Shown here in pieces: positions 11,458-22,285 of a stretch of DNA of 64,000 nt (position 1 is its first letter; each line of letters starts with the position of its first letter). The DNA is from Nannobrachium achirus. Its lineage: Eukaryota; Chordata; Actinopteri; Myctophiformes; Myctophidae. The stretch lies in NCBI GenBank assembly GCA_963921795.1, contig OY997641.1, positions 72,991,272 through 73,055,271 of the forward strand, given 5' to 3'. The notes below the pieces were generated by a model, which saw only the letters and a list, made by a program, of their open reading frames with translations, ran no database searches and had not been told where the DNA came from. The translations under genes and the position numbers were made by a program.

Positions 11458-12496
11458 TGAATACAAGAATTCAAGCCCAAAACACGCTTGCCCCGTGTCA
11501 AATGCTGGCGATATTGCAATGTGCAGCACCAGGTATTCCTAAAAGCAACCTCTATGTCTACGTCTAAACGTATTCCTAAACTTAACCTTAGTAAAACTAG
11601 GTCTAAACCAAACCTTATTCTTAAACGTAACTTCAGTAAAACTATGCTTAAAACCTTATTCCTAAACCTCTGAAAACTATTCCTTCTTTGGAAAAAATGG
11701 GAGTGTGTTTTGGGTTAGGGTTTGAGTTTTCTGGTTACCCTTAATTCTTATGACAATTATTGTGACCGAAAGTCGCATATACTCTGAAGAACCGTGTCGC
11801 TTGAGTGACCTTCCTTCCGTATCCTCTGTGATGTCAGTGTGATGTCAGCGAGTTGTGACATCACTTCCTGTACAGGGCGGCTACACGAAATGTGGATAAC
11901 ACTATATATGGAGATAGTCAATGGCTGTCTGTCTGACTGTCTGTACAGGAAGTGATGTCACATGACATGCCCATATATGAGTCCTTCTGTACCACATCTC
12001 CATGTTTAGGCAAACTCCACACAGAAAGGCCCTATCGCCCACCCAACCTAGGGTGTGAGCGATAGGGCCTTTCTGTGTGGAGTTTGCATGTTCTCCCCGT
12101 GTCTCCTAGGGTTGATACCCTCACAAAAACATGAACAAACTCCCCCCAGAATGACAACAACTAGAATCGTCAGAGAAACGCTGTGGTTGGCCAGATGGTC
12201 AAGAATTGGCGCGACCTCGCCCTTTAGGGCGAGGTTGCATGTCACCCTGAGGTCGCATTCCACCCTCAGGTGTCTTACTAGTTATTATTATTGTAGGTGT
12301 AGCAGAGTTTTTCCAGTGAGACAAGATGCACAATGTTTGATCAGAATGGAACTGAGCCTTCATTAGTATCATTAGCTACACCTGTGAAGAAAGTAAGGAA
12401 GAGGCCCAATGTTTTCTATTATGGCTTGCATGGAGCCTAATGGGCTGGTGAGTGGTGCTAGTACCGCTATATTCTAAATAGTCAATGCATACTTGT
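11458..12496 (+). other. Intron 2 of copy A, shared block interrupted by unit-specific sequence
   Basis: Positions 11458-11760 and about 12290-12496 match units B and C (23281-23932 and 44679-45290). Between them unit A has about 500 bp of its own, including a hairpin at 12015-12090 (CTCCACACAGAAAGG and its inverse) and part of the fish repeat seen at 5100. No coding exon is recognised. Confidence 0.55.
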
Positions 12497-12504
12497 CCTG
12501 TAAC

Positions 12505-13480
12505 TAGGGCTGACCCAAAAAAATCGAATATTCGAAGCTTCGTTCGAAGGCACGGTATTCGAATTTAAAAAAGAAATTTGAATAATCGTCCGTTTGTCCT
12601 TTGGGGGGGCGCGTGCCTTAGCTTGCGCCTCGCTCCACTCTAGCGTGATAACGTCACCCCCTTCTCATACACGTGTTAACATTAATAACAAGCCAACAAC
12701 AACAAGAGCAAGCATGAAGCCATCAGAATGGTCGCCGATGAAGAAAAGAAAAGACAGCGCGCTGTCACATATAACCGCGTGCATGGGTGTTGCACCGACA
12801 TTGGTTTGGCGGAGAAATGTGTGACACCAATGTCTGAGTAACATCACCCAATGCAACTATGCGATGCAGTCGCCTGTGCCGGGCCAGTGTCGGTGTAACA
12901 TGCATGCGGTTGCTGTCTTCCAAGTTCCACACGCACGCTGACAGACACACAAGCTTGTTCTTCAACAGGGAACAAACAGCGAAAATTGGATTTTACAAAA
13001 CGGACCCCGTCAGCGTTGATCCCGTTTTAAAGAGGAAAATAGAGCTTAAAACCAACTTGCTAGGGTTATGTCGTCGTGATGTTGATGAAGACAAGTTTAT
13101 ATTGGATCTGCGAGCTCAAAACTAGTCGCGCCCGCATACTTGTCTGAGTTGTATGAGTGGAACGTTAAATCAGACTGCAGTGCAATTATTTACTATAAAA
13201 TCTACTATTACATTTGCGTGTACAGTACACATTGGGACTTGGGAGTTAATCTGTTATATAGGGCTCGTAATCGCGCTGCTGCTGTTGGCTGTTGCAGCCG
13301 CGATGTGTTACATTACAGACGTGACTTGATTATGTCAATCCTACTGTGTTTTGATGTAATGAAAATAGGGAGCACATTTCCTTAACGGTCATCACTTATG
13401 TAACCGATAAACTTTTTCGACCCCCCCCCCCCCCCCGAACAAGCTTCGATTTTAAAAAATGCAATCGAAGGTCAGCCCTA
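12505..13480. mobile_element. Non-autonomous hAT, unit A
   Basis: The 976-bp element has ends TAGGGCTGACC and GGTCAGCCCTA and the 8-bp duplication CCTGTAAC at 12497-12504 and 13481-13488. Unit B has the same insertion at the same site. Unit C has the empty site (CTTGTCCTGTAACGCAC at about 45536). Ends contain TTCGAA-rich inverted sequence. Two open stretches inside show no transposase motifs. Confidence 0.85.
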
Positions 13481-13488
13481 CCTGTAAC

Positions 13489-13655
13489 ACACAACTGCCT
13501 CTCGATGCTGAACCCCTATCTGCTCCCGATGAGCAAGTTGGTGGCATGGTTTCCTCCCCCATCTGTGTGTGAATGGGTGAAAGCAAAGCAATGCACAATC
13601 TATGTAAAGCGCCTTGGATAAAGGCGCTATATACATTTACCATACAACAGAAGCT
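13489..13655 (+). repeat. SINE tail-like repeat, unit A
   Basis: It contains CTGCTCCCGATGAGCAAG, GTGTGTGAATGGGTGAA and GTAAAGCGCCTTGGATAAAG, closely related to the end of the SINE at 7619-7836. Unit B has it intact at 26155-26310. In unit C it is split by the autonomous hAT. Confidence 0.65.
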
Positions 13656-13815
13656 TAACACACAAGGCCTTTATAAATAAATAAAAGACAATGTTGCTCT
13701 CTACTAACTGCGAGAGATGGCCAACCCACTTTTTCATATAAATATGCAAGTCCTTACTCATGTCATATCAAATTCCATATCTTAATAAAGTCCTTATTAT
13801 ATTCCTTCATTGCAG

Positions 13816-13899
13816 ACCAGTGTGCAGAGTCCAGCCTGAAGGTGAAGATGAGTTGGAGTGTTTCTGTTAAACAGGAACCTGAAAACCACCTGGACATCA
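13816..13899 (+). CDS. Zinc-finger gene copy A, exon 3
   Basis: The acceptor is CCTTCATTGCAG and the donor GTACGT. The exon is 84 nt, phase 1 at both ends, and encodes residues 122-149 including VSVKQEPENHLDI, whose VKQEP is a common short acidic motif in such proteins. It is followed by a TTCTC pentamer repeat at about 13917-13943. Copy B has the same exon. Copy C has lost it. Confidence 0.7.
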
Positions 13900-14116
13900 G
13901 TACGTTTCATGCCTTCTCTTCTCTTCTCTTCTCTTCTCTTCTCTCGCTGTCTCTCTTAGAGAGAACGTTTGCAGGAAATGGCTTTTTTTAATGCATGAGA
14001 ATAGACTCATGGTTTGGAACTACCAAAGCTATAACACAGAGGAAACACTGCATAAAATAACAAAGTACAAACCTTTAATGTTTTTTCTCACATGTTATCT
14101 TTTTATTCTTTCCTAG

Positions 14117-15015
14117 ACTTCGTTTCCCTCCCTGTGTGTAAAGAGGAGCTTTTCCCTGAACATCAGGAGAGGAGTCCCAGTCTGGAGGAACCACAACCTC
14201 CACAGATTAAAGAGGAACAGGAGGAGCTACTACAAGAGGAGGCTGATGGATCAATGTTGACAGTGAAAAGTGAAGGTGATGATGAAAACAGAGAGACAGA
14301 GGCTGTAGCCAGCACCTCAACTGAACACATGAAAACACAAGCTGATGTAGAGGACTGTGGAACATCACAACAAACTAGTGGTGACCAGCTCCTCTCTCCA
14401 CACTGTTCTCAATCTGACATCACTGAAGACAGTGATGAGTGGGAGGAGACCAGGGAAGGTCAGTCGGTTGTAAACACACTGGATTCACACAAGACACACA
14501 ATGTGGAAGGACAAACATTGTCTTTAAGCCACAAGCTGTCCCAGGATCTGCCATTGTCAAAACAAACTCACTCCAAGAACAGCCACACAGGGAAGAAAAG
14601 TTTTAGTTGTACGGTGTGTGGCAAAATGTTTAATTGCAAGGTACATCTGAAGAGTCACACAGTTGTTCATACAGGGGAAAAGCCCTTTATTTGTACAGTT
14701 TGTGGTAAAGGCTGTGGTCGAAGTGGTCATTTAAAAGTACACATGAGGACTCATACAGGGGAAAAGCCTTTTACATGCACAATATGTGGTAAAGGCTGTG
14801 TTCATGGTGGTGATTTAAAAGCACACATGAGGACTCATACAGGGGAAAAACCCTTTGCGTGTACAGTTTGTGGTAAAGCTTTTAGTGAAAGTGGTAGTGT
14901 AAAAGTACACATGAGAACTCATACAGGGGAAAAGCCCTTTACTTGCACAGTTTGTGGTAAAGCTTTTAGTCAATATAATAATCTTAAAGTACACTTGAGG
15001 ACTCATACAGGTTAA
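14117..15015 (+). CDS. C2H2 zinc-finger gene copy A, exon 4 (five fingers)
   Basis: This is the terminal exon of a nuclear, probably DNA-binding, zinc-finger protein. The acceptor is TTCTTTCCTAG. Spliced to exons at 3544-3763, 8592-8735 and 13816-13899 it gives an open frame of about 448 residues. The first half is acidic (PPQIKEEQEELLQEE, then DEWEETRE), as in many teleost multi-finger proteins. Five fingers of form CX2CX12HX3H occupy about residues 312-448, joined by TGEKPF linkers. Two fingers have Cys in place of the usual core Phe (GKGC). The stop lies where a further linker would begin, and finger-like sequence (FTCAVCG) continues past it. Targets are unknown. Repression of mobile elements is only an inference from the setting. 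Confidence 0.85.
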
Positions 15016-15189
15016 AACACCTTTACTTGTGCAGTTTGTGGTACGCTCCATTTGTCACTTGGCTTCTCAGTCTGGACAGCTTCCTTTCTCCAAGGGGAGG
15101 TGAGACATAGAATGCGAGTGGAATCCAAACGTGGCTTCTTATTGGTCTGTGGTGGGGGTGGGACAAATACACCAGTGTGTATTGGCTGT

Positions 15190-15872
15190 CTGATAACGTA
15201 GCTGTAAGCAATTTACCCCGAGTGAGAGGACATTATGCTCTGATAATGTCCTGTGTGAGGGGGTGATCGGACGAGGCGAAGCCGAGTCCGATAACACCCT
15301 CACACAGGACATTATCAGAGCATAATGTCCGACCCCGAGTGGTAAATAGCTTTTCTACCACTTTTTTCCGTATACATGAAAGAAAACACATAGTTGTAAC
15401 TTGCAAGGATATTAAGTTACAATCATTATTGCCTATAAAACTTCCGCGACAATAGTTCCACAAACAACATCTTCTACTCACCACCAGATGACGCCAACTC
15501 CATGCAGAGAAAGATGTCTAGCATACAGCTAAGCTAACGTCAGTTAGAAGGACCGTTCCGGCCGTAAATAGAGGCTGTTCGCTTCCAGAAAGGCATAGGT
15601 TCAGAGAAAAGGGGCTTTAAAGTTGGCGGATTGCATTGGATCCAAATAAATCGGCGACGTCGTACGCACGTTAGTAAACATAGGACCGCTACGACCGTCA
15701 TATGTTGGTTGGGGGAAAGGTGTTCCGACTACCTCCTGAAGTCCCCGGATGTACACTGAGGCGCATTGATCTCGTCCTCACACAACTGCGGCGGTTGTTC
15801 TGCCATAACCTCCGGAATTTAGCCAATCAGAATCCAGTATTTGAACATGTGACTAGAAAAAGTGGTAGAAAC
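15190..15872. mobile_element. Nested palindromic insertion in the 3' flank of copy A
   Basis: Unit C reads straight across (GTAGCTACCCTAATC at about 51454), so this 0.68-kb stretch is inserted. The left part (about 15206-15352) is a palindrome with arms containing GGACATTATGCTCTGATAA. The right part is bounded by TTTCTACCACTTTTT near 15353 and its exact inverse at 15857-15871, as in a TIR element. The order of insertion and the families are not resolved. Confidence 0.6.
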
Positions 15873-15989
15873 CCTAATCTACTCTGATTTGTTGGAACAA
15901 CATCCAATCAGCAACAACGTCGCCTCCGTCAAAACTGATATACGAGTCAAGTGGATCATGGCCAGACTGAGAAGCGAAATGATAAAACT

Positions 15990-17220
15990 GATCCACGAAA
16001 CGTAGTGTAGCAGGCTGGCACCCTGGCTTCATACAGGCAGGCAAACCCTTTAGCTGCGGTTTGTGGCAAATGCTTGGTCAAGATAAGGAGGATTCAAATA
16101 ACTGTATTATGGATGTCTTAATTAACGCCAGGTCTTGTGGAGGTGTGACCAATGCCATTCTGCTATTGTGGGTGCGGAATTCTGCACACTGCATCACTGC
16201 GTTCACGGTAAAACGGCCCTGAATGAGTCATGGGTGTTGGGTGTTACTTTAATCAAACCAATCGGAGAGAGTATCAGCTGCCATTCCCTTTAAGATCAGT
16301 GCAAGACATGCGTTAAGCGGCGAGACCAAAAGAGTATACTTTATATTTTATATTTATATATTTCCAAATAGCTTACCCATCACGGTTGGGAAAAATGAAA
16401 AATAAATAAACCAGTCAATTGCAATAGTGAGGGGACATTCAAGACCCCCCTCCCCAGATAACAGCAAAGTGACAATTTAAGGACTTAAGACATTTTAATA
16501 CAGAACATAATTAAAAAAGTAGTGTCGATTTGGCTGGCTACTTTTGCCATGTAGCTTGTAGCTTAGGTAACTACATTTCTTTGGGGATAGCTTTAATCGA
16601 GTGTAACTTGTAGCTTAGGTAACTACATTTTCCAAGTAGCTTGCCCATCAAACAGTAAAACCAGTAAACCAGTAAACAGGATCATGTGGGGGTTTCAGGA
16701 GATAGCCATTGCCATTGCCATTCTCAGCTGGAAGGAATGAGTGAGTGAACGCAGTATGACGTCAGGCCCCGCCAGGCTAGGGGGGAGGGGGAATAGGGGA
16801 TGTTTTTATTTTTTTCACTCATAATGTACAGTGTAATCTACATGTGAGCCTCTGGGCTACTTCTATTTGAAAATGTAATAAAAATATTTGAAAAGAAAGA
16901 TTATACTAAGATCCCAATGGCAGTTATTTTTGCCACTTCTAGTTTTTCCCCCTGAAATGACACCTCTCTCTGGTTCCGATTTAAACAATTTGCTTCTCAA
17001 AATAAATGGCAATTTAAAACTTGACTGAATTAAAGAATTCATTGTTTCCGTTAATCAATTCAAAATTAATGTAAAAATATCAACAAAACATGTTGATATA
17101 TACATTTTGAATGGATGCTGTAATTCTATTGATCTGTTACAGAGGATTAAATTACTAAGCAGTTTTTTCTTTGAAATTATATTTTAAGTCTGTTTAAAAA
17201 GGATGTACTTTACCATTCAC
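15990..17220. other. Spacer between zinc-finger copy A and the antisense tail
   Basis: Positions 15990-16670 are unlike units B and C. They include a short zinc-finger-like remnant at about 16028-16090 and a repeated GTAGCTTGTAGCTTAGG motif near 16550 and 16610. From 16680 (ATCATGTGGGGGTTTCAGG) the sequence again matches units B (30472) and C (53812). No intact gene is seen. Confidence 0.45.
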
Positions 17221-17602
17221 TTAGTCAGGGGACTTGATTACTTCATAGACATCTGTGTTGCCTAAAGGTAAATAAGCATTAATTTGGTGCTTATAAATGT
17301 TATTTCAATTTAATTATTTCCATTAATTCATATTAAAAATAACCAGATGTCAGAAATGTTCTTGACCGATGTGATTGGTTTAAAGACTGACCATGCTGGT
17401 GGGCAGTACACATGATCAGTAACTCCACTTTGATTGGTCCTCTGGTCTGCAGCTGAGCCCTGATTGGGGTCCTCATACTCAATGGGCCTGTTATTAAAAT
17501 AAAATAAACATTTATCAGAAATGGCGTAAACAAGATGTAATCTACTGCTGTCATGCATGTTGATGAATAGACAGTATCGTACTTACGTGATATAATCTGG
17601 AT
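17221..17602 (-). pseudogene. Antisense receptor-like tail, unit A (frameshifted)
   Basis: Three small exons lie on the - strand: 17602-17587 (16-nt microexon), 17487-17392 and 17261-17221, with the stop TAA at 17223-17221. Splice signals are TTACAG and GTAAGT around the microexon, AATAACAG before the middle exon and CTTTAG before the last. Compared with unit B the middle exon lacks 2 nt (CCACCAGCATG instead of CCACTACAGCATG), which shifts the frame before the last exon. It is therefore called broken. Confidence 0.45.
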
Positions 17603-18375
17603 CTGTAAATTAAAAACATATTATTTGAATCAAATAAAAACATTTAATATAAGTTATTTGTCAGTATTTTTTCTTCATGTTAAAGCAATAGGACACTTTA
17701 TCAGAGGTTTGTTTTGGTTGTTTTACTACCTTGTCATGGAGAAACTAGTCCAATTAGGGAGATTGCTGCGTCACACAGGTGATAAGAAATGAACTAGCCT
17801 GGGAACGATGCAAATTGGGAGCGATGCAAATAAGGAATGCATGTCCTGCTGTTATATGCAATACTCGTTATACCCATTGGGTGGTTCTGGGAAGTCTTTG
17901 TGCAATCACAAACATCTGGGGGGTAGCTCTTCAAGTCTTCATACCCAATCCAATGACACCTAGTACTTTCAAAAACGAATAAGAAATACATTTGAGCTGA
18001 TCAGATTATTTTTCATTGACATCAGCAAAGATCTTGGGCTGCCAGCATTAACAGCCAATAGACACTTTTCCTTGGTAAATTCTAGTCTGCAAGAGCTTAT
18101 GATTTGTTATCATATCTCAAGAACTGTGTGACCATTGGTCATATAACTTGGTGTTCTGTGTTCAGATAACCGAGGCCGTTCCAATGGCACCATGAACTGT
18201 ACCATAACAAAAAATAAAAATAAAATAAATAAAATTGTATCTGCTGCTTTTGTGGACAAACAACCGGCCATATCTCGAATTGAGAACGTAACTGTGCCTT
18301 GTATCTTGCATTGCTGGATTCAGCATTCAAATTTGCATTTTAGCCTTTCATAGGAACAGGGGGGTTTGTTTTTCA

Positions 18376-18428
<53 letters not shown>

Positions 18429-18819
18429 GCGTGCGTGCGTGCGTGCGCGTGAAATACAAATATTAATATCAATAATTCAACGTTAAGACAACCCGGTTCG
18501 AGAGTGGTGTCTTTGGATCGGTCTCGGTGAGACGGACGCAATGGCACCTTCCTGGTTTACGTAGGACTAAGGGAACCAGAGAAAGGCAATGGGGAAGTTC
18601 TCAAAGAAATATACAGCAAATGTGCTGTTGAATTTGTTGGTTGAAAAACTGAAACTAAAATAGAAATCCAAATATTGGCCTAAAAATTAACGGACAGTTT
18701 CCTTGTACTCAGGGGAGTAAGGTGCACCCAGCTGTGCAGTGAATTTGAATGATAATATTGATGAATATATTTAATATATGAATATATTAAGCGACGTTGC
18801 GACGTTGAGGAAGTGACGG
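17603..18819. other. Spacer between the antisense tail and unit B
   Basis: Most of it matches unit C (57390-58435), while unit B has a large deletion here. A (GT)n tract occupies 18378-18449. No further exon of the antisense gene, such as a transmembrane or Ig exon, could be recognised by eye. Confidence 0.5.
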
Positions 18820-19016
18820 CTAAGACGTCCGCGGAATTCCGAACGCAATGGTGCGCCATTCAAGGACGCCGGACACACCATTCGGCCGGTATCGCGCATT
18901 CCCCACCGAAAAAAAATGAAAGAATATCATTTATGCTGAATTTTTAATAACTTCCCGGAAAAATTCTTCCATACAAAAATGTTATTTGCATTACGATCGC
19001 GTCGTCGAAATACATA

Positions 19017-19359
19017 TGTGGCGGAGAGAGTCGCAGCCCCAGCCTGAAGCCTCATTCCATAGGGATATCCCTTTGGAGTAATGGTTAAGATATTGGACTT
19101 TCACACGGGAGACCTGGGTTCGAAGCCGGGTGGTGAGTTCCGGATCACCTCCGTTACATTGGTGACCCTGATCCGGGCTTCCCCGTAGGAGGAGGTCAAA
19201 GGGGGGTGAGTGTGGTGGAGAGAATCGCAGCCCCAGCCTGAAGCCTCAAAAATCTAGTATCTGCTCTCATTCCATAGGGATATCCCTTTGGAGTAATGGT
19301 TAAGATATTGGACTTTGACTTCGAAGCCGGGTGGGGAGGTTCGGATCACCTCCGTTACA
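19017..19359 (+). mobile_element. TRIM-like element with tRNA-like sequence in its LTRs
   Basis: Two direct repeats (19017-19158, 142 bp; 19211-19359, 149 bp) begin TGTGG and end GTTACA. They enclose 52 bp that start TTGGTGACCCTGATCC, a plausible primer-binding site, and end with the purine-rich AGGTCAAAGGGGGGTGAG, a plausible polypurine tract. A 4-bp duplication CATA flanks the whole (19013-19016 and 19360-19363). Each repeat holds a tRNA-like stretch (GTAATGGTTAAGATATTGG). The left one keeps a perfect B box, GGTTCGAAGCC. The LTRs differ by one deletion and one insertion of about 20 bp. A tandem SINE is the alternative. Confidence 0.55.
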
Positions 19360-19832
19360 CATATAACTTGTTTGATTCACTTCGGGAAGTTTGGGGCGTG
19401 AGTCGCGTGACAACTGTTATGTTATGTTATTGCTACTCATATGTTGTTTTGCATATTATTGTAGGCCTATTGTCTTTTGTCATTGAATGTCTCGATGAAC
19501 TGAATACAAAGGAATGCAATGGAAATGAGCCCTGGCTTTTTAGTTTTTTCTTTATTTTACAATGTTGTCAATTAAATGAAGTCCCCTCACATCTGTGGGC
19601 AAATTACATCCTGCACATAATTCCACATCAAACTCTGCTCTGAGTCTAATGATCATTACATCCTGATGTGAAAGAAAATGTGTCAAAAGAATAAAACATG
19701 ACGGTTGTTATGCAGTTCTTTCTTTTTCTTTTTACCCCTTGTTCTCCCCAATGTAGTAGTTATGCCAAATGATTCTTCCCCACACTCATTTCTCTCTTCT
19801 CACTGCTGTTGTATCCTACTGACTCACTAGTG

Positions 19833-20175
19833 CAGGGGTTTTCAAAGTGGGTGACGGGGCACCCTGGGGTGCCGCGACAGCAGTCCAGGGGTGCCGCGAG
19901 ATCATTTGATGATATTTGGAATTTACTCCAATTATTATGCTACTTAATTACAATATATATTTAGTATAATTTTAAACTTGAAGTACAGAGCAATTTTCAG
20001 TCAGTTCTAAGTCTTAACCAAAATGGCTATTAGGCCTATCTCACAACATAATCACTAAAACATGCTATAAACATAAGGTGCTGGGAGTGAAAATTATGAA
20101 TTTAATGTAGGGGTGCCTCGGATGAAAAGAATATTTATAGGGGTGCCCTGAGCCAAAAAAGTTTGGGAATCCCTG
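19833..20175. mobile_element. Non-autonomous hAT-type element, unit B
   Basis: Orthologous to the element at 2050-2385, with the same CAGGGGTTTTC and AATCCCTG ends and CACTAGTG duplication. Confidence 0.75.
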
Positions 20176-20272
20176 CACTAGTGAATCAGTCTGTCAGTCA
20201 TTCAGTGACAGTTACACATCTCCTCCACCAGGGGGCGAAAGGCATTAAAGCAACAGTGCCTGGATCCATTAT

Positions 20273-20322
20273 TGCGCATGCGCTAAACACGTTGATCCGG
20301 AAGCCGGATCTTCCGGAAGTAG
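20273..20322 (+). promoter_or_regulatory. Promoter block of zinc-finger copy B
   Basis: It has TGCGCATGCGC at 20273-20283 and CCGGAAG at 20297-20303 and 20313-20319. It lacks the foldback that interrupts the unit A promoter, so its upstream flank is the ancestral one. Confidence 0.55.
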
Positions 20323-20683
20323 AATGTTTCTGGCGTGGCGTTTCCACAACAAAGGAACTGTTGGTGTTTCATGGTGGTTTTGGGACGCGACCAACAAACC
20401 TAAGCATAAAGGTGGTTGCCGGGGGGCAAGGAGCTCCGCTGTGTTCACTTGGACCGCGCGGAGGTGCGAAAGTCGTGGGTCGAAGATGTACTATTCTGTC
20501 CCTATCTGGACATAACTCGGACGGACTTTGCAACGCTCCACACGGATACTCGCTCGCTGTAGCTCGGCTGTGGTGTCTCACGTGAATCAAGTCCGCTTGA
20601 GTGTTGGTGTTTAGTTTCATGGTGGTTGGGACACAGCGCGTGGTGAAAAGCTTCTCATATTAAAAGGAGTTAAAACGCTTCAA

Positions 20684-20903
20684 ATGGAGTCTGTACGGCT
20701 GAAGATAAATGAACACATGACGTCGGTGGGAGAGGAGATATTGTGTGTTTTGGAAAAGCAACAAAGTGTTGATGTTTGTCGAGTGAAGCTCGATGTCAGA
20801 GTGTTTGTGTTGGAGCGCCTCCGTGCGGCCGCAGAGGTCATGTGCAACCTCTTCCAGAGAGAGATGGAGACACTACACAACACCACCCAGCTACACACTG
20901 CAG
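20684..20903 (+). CDS. Zinc-finger gene copy B, exon 1
   Basis: It is 220 nt, with the same start, length and donor (CTGCAG then GTATGT) as copy A and a near-identical product. The duplicated-donor minisatellite continues to about 21018, with CTGCAG at 20898, 20933 and 20974. Confidence 0.72.
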
Positions 20904-21018
20904 GTATGTCTGTTACACACACACACTACACACTGCAGGTATGTCTGTTACACACCCATCACCACATTACACACTGCAGGTATGTCTGTTACACACACAA
21001 CACCACACTACACACTGC

Positions 21019-21707
21019 TAGCCATAAATTATAACTACCAGGAGATGTCGCTAATATTCGGACGTTATGTCTCTCCTGGAGTTATAAGGCAGAGTCATAT
21101 GGCTCTCGCTGGTTGAGTCCTAACGTCCACATTCGAGTCAAAACATGTACAAATCAATAAGTTGCTCACCGCATCGTCGAAACAGCTTTATATCTACCAG
21201 TGAGCACACTCGTTGGCATGTGTTAGTCCATATGTTTCTAATAAATTAATGTTTACTAAAACTTCTCAGAGTCTCATCGCTTTCCTTGTTTTTGAACTGC
21301 TTGGGTAAAAATGTCCGAACATATCACGTGACGTTGATCGCCATTGCGATTTGCTCATACTAGGACATGACGTTTTTGTATGCGGAAGTTTTCCAACGTT
21401 CTGTAGTTCTGAAGCGTTCTGAAGGCGGAAGCCTTCCGACGAGGAAACGCGAGTCTCGGAGAAGTTTGAGTAAACATTAATTTATTAGAAACATATGGAC
21501 TATCACATGCCAACGAGTGTGCCGGCCGGTAGATATAAAGCTGTTTCGACGATGCGGTGAGCAACTTATTGAATTGTACATGTTTTGAGCCGAATGTGGA
21601 TGTTAGGACTCAACCAGCGAGAGCCATACGACTCTGCCTTATAACTCCAGGAGAGACATAACGTCCGAATATTAGCGACATCTCCTGGTAGTTATAATTT
21701 ATGGCTA
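21019..21707. mobile_element. 689-bp foldback with TAGCC ends and 9-bp duplication
   Basis: The ends TAGCCATAAATTATAAC and its exact inverse are the start of perfect or near-perfect inverted arms that include CAGGAGATGTCGC. The 9-bp duplication ACACACTGC is at 21010-21018 and 21708-21716. It sits in the intron 1 minisatellite just after exon 1. A 9-bp duplication with long inverted arms fits Mutator-like elements, but no transposase is present and the assignment is tentative. Confidence 0.8.
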
Positions 21708-21742
21708 ACACACTGCAGGTATGTCTGTTTGTTACACACAAC

Positions 21743-21826
21743 TAGCTCCTTTCGGAACCCCTCACTCCACTGCTACGCAGCTCCGGTGCTGCGTAGCAGT
21801 GAAGTGAGAGGTTCCGAAAGGAGCTA
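21743..21826. mobile_element. 84-bp palindromic element with TAGCTCC ends
   Basis: TAGCTCCTTTCGGAACC is matched by its inverse at the right end, with GCTACGCAGC and GCTGCGTAGC arms in the middle. GTTACACAC occurs just outside both ends, though three extra bases lie on the left. A 33-bp derivative with an exact 9-bp duplication is at 63014-63046. Confidence 0.65.
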
Positions 21827-21833
21827 GTTACAC

Positions 21834-22285
21834 ACCTAGCCGCAAATTGCAACACTAGATTTTATTTTGATCGGATGAATCTAGGGTTGCAATACCTCCC
21901 ATAGGCAGCCAATGCATCAAAACAGTTTTTTTTTTTGCTTTCTTCTGATTGTATTAAACGACTTCAAACTCACCAATATTGTGGCTCTATGGAAAGCTTG
22001 GAATTTACTCTTGCTCTCTGCGCGGCGGTCGAGTTGGATGCACTTTATTTCATGCCAAAAATAGTGTATTTTGCAGAGCGGGTGGGGTGCTGAGGGGTTC
22101 ACCACCGCGGAGAATAGAGTTTCAACAACGCAAAACTACCTTTGCTTTGGTGAGTAGTGAAATAGTTTTGTTTATTTTGACTGATGTTGAGCGCTCGGAG
22201 GGGCTGAGATACTGGGGTCTAGCCATTTCCCGACGGGTCTGTCAGAGCGTCACCGGGAGGTGACGCGATGGACCAGAGCTACCTA
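21834..22285. other. Unit-B-specific intron 1 sequence
   Basis: This 450-bp stretch begins CTAGCCGCAAATTGC and replaces the SINE block present at this place in units A, C and D. It joins shared intron sequence at CTATATCCCTACTC. No repeat family or exon is recognised. Confidence 0.4.

Larger units (their letters stand above)
1387..18819 (+). repeat. Tandem unit A (about 17.4 kb)
   Basis: The unit is defined here by a recurring CpG-rich marker (CTAAGACGTCC followed by GGAATTCCGAACGC) at 1387, 18820, 31924 and 58436. In order it holds the marker block, an old hAT-type repeat, promoter, zinc-finger exons 1-4 and an antisense three-exon tail. Unit A alone has a foldback element in its promoter, a 3.16-kb TIR element in intron 1 and a 2.65-kb TTAA element in intron 2. 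Boundaries are conventional; the true duplication breakpoints are unknown. Confidence 0.8.

Noticed and set aside
12594..13125. Two open frames inside the unit A hAT as a transposase
   Set aside because: No hAT catalytic, BED or dimerisation motif is visible and the element is under 1 kb. They are probably chance frames.
19075..19140. A functional tRNA-Glu gene
   Set aside because: The T stem and anticodon stem do not pair fully, the second copy lacks part of the sequence, and both lie within repeats, so it is tRNA-like only.
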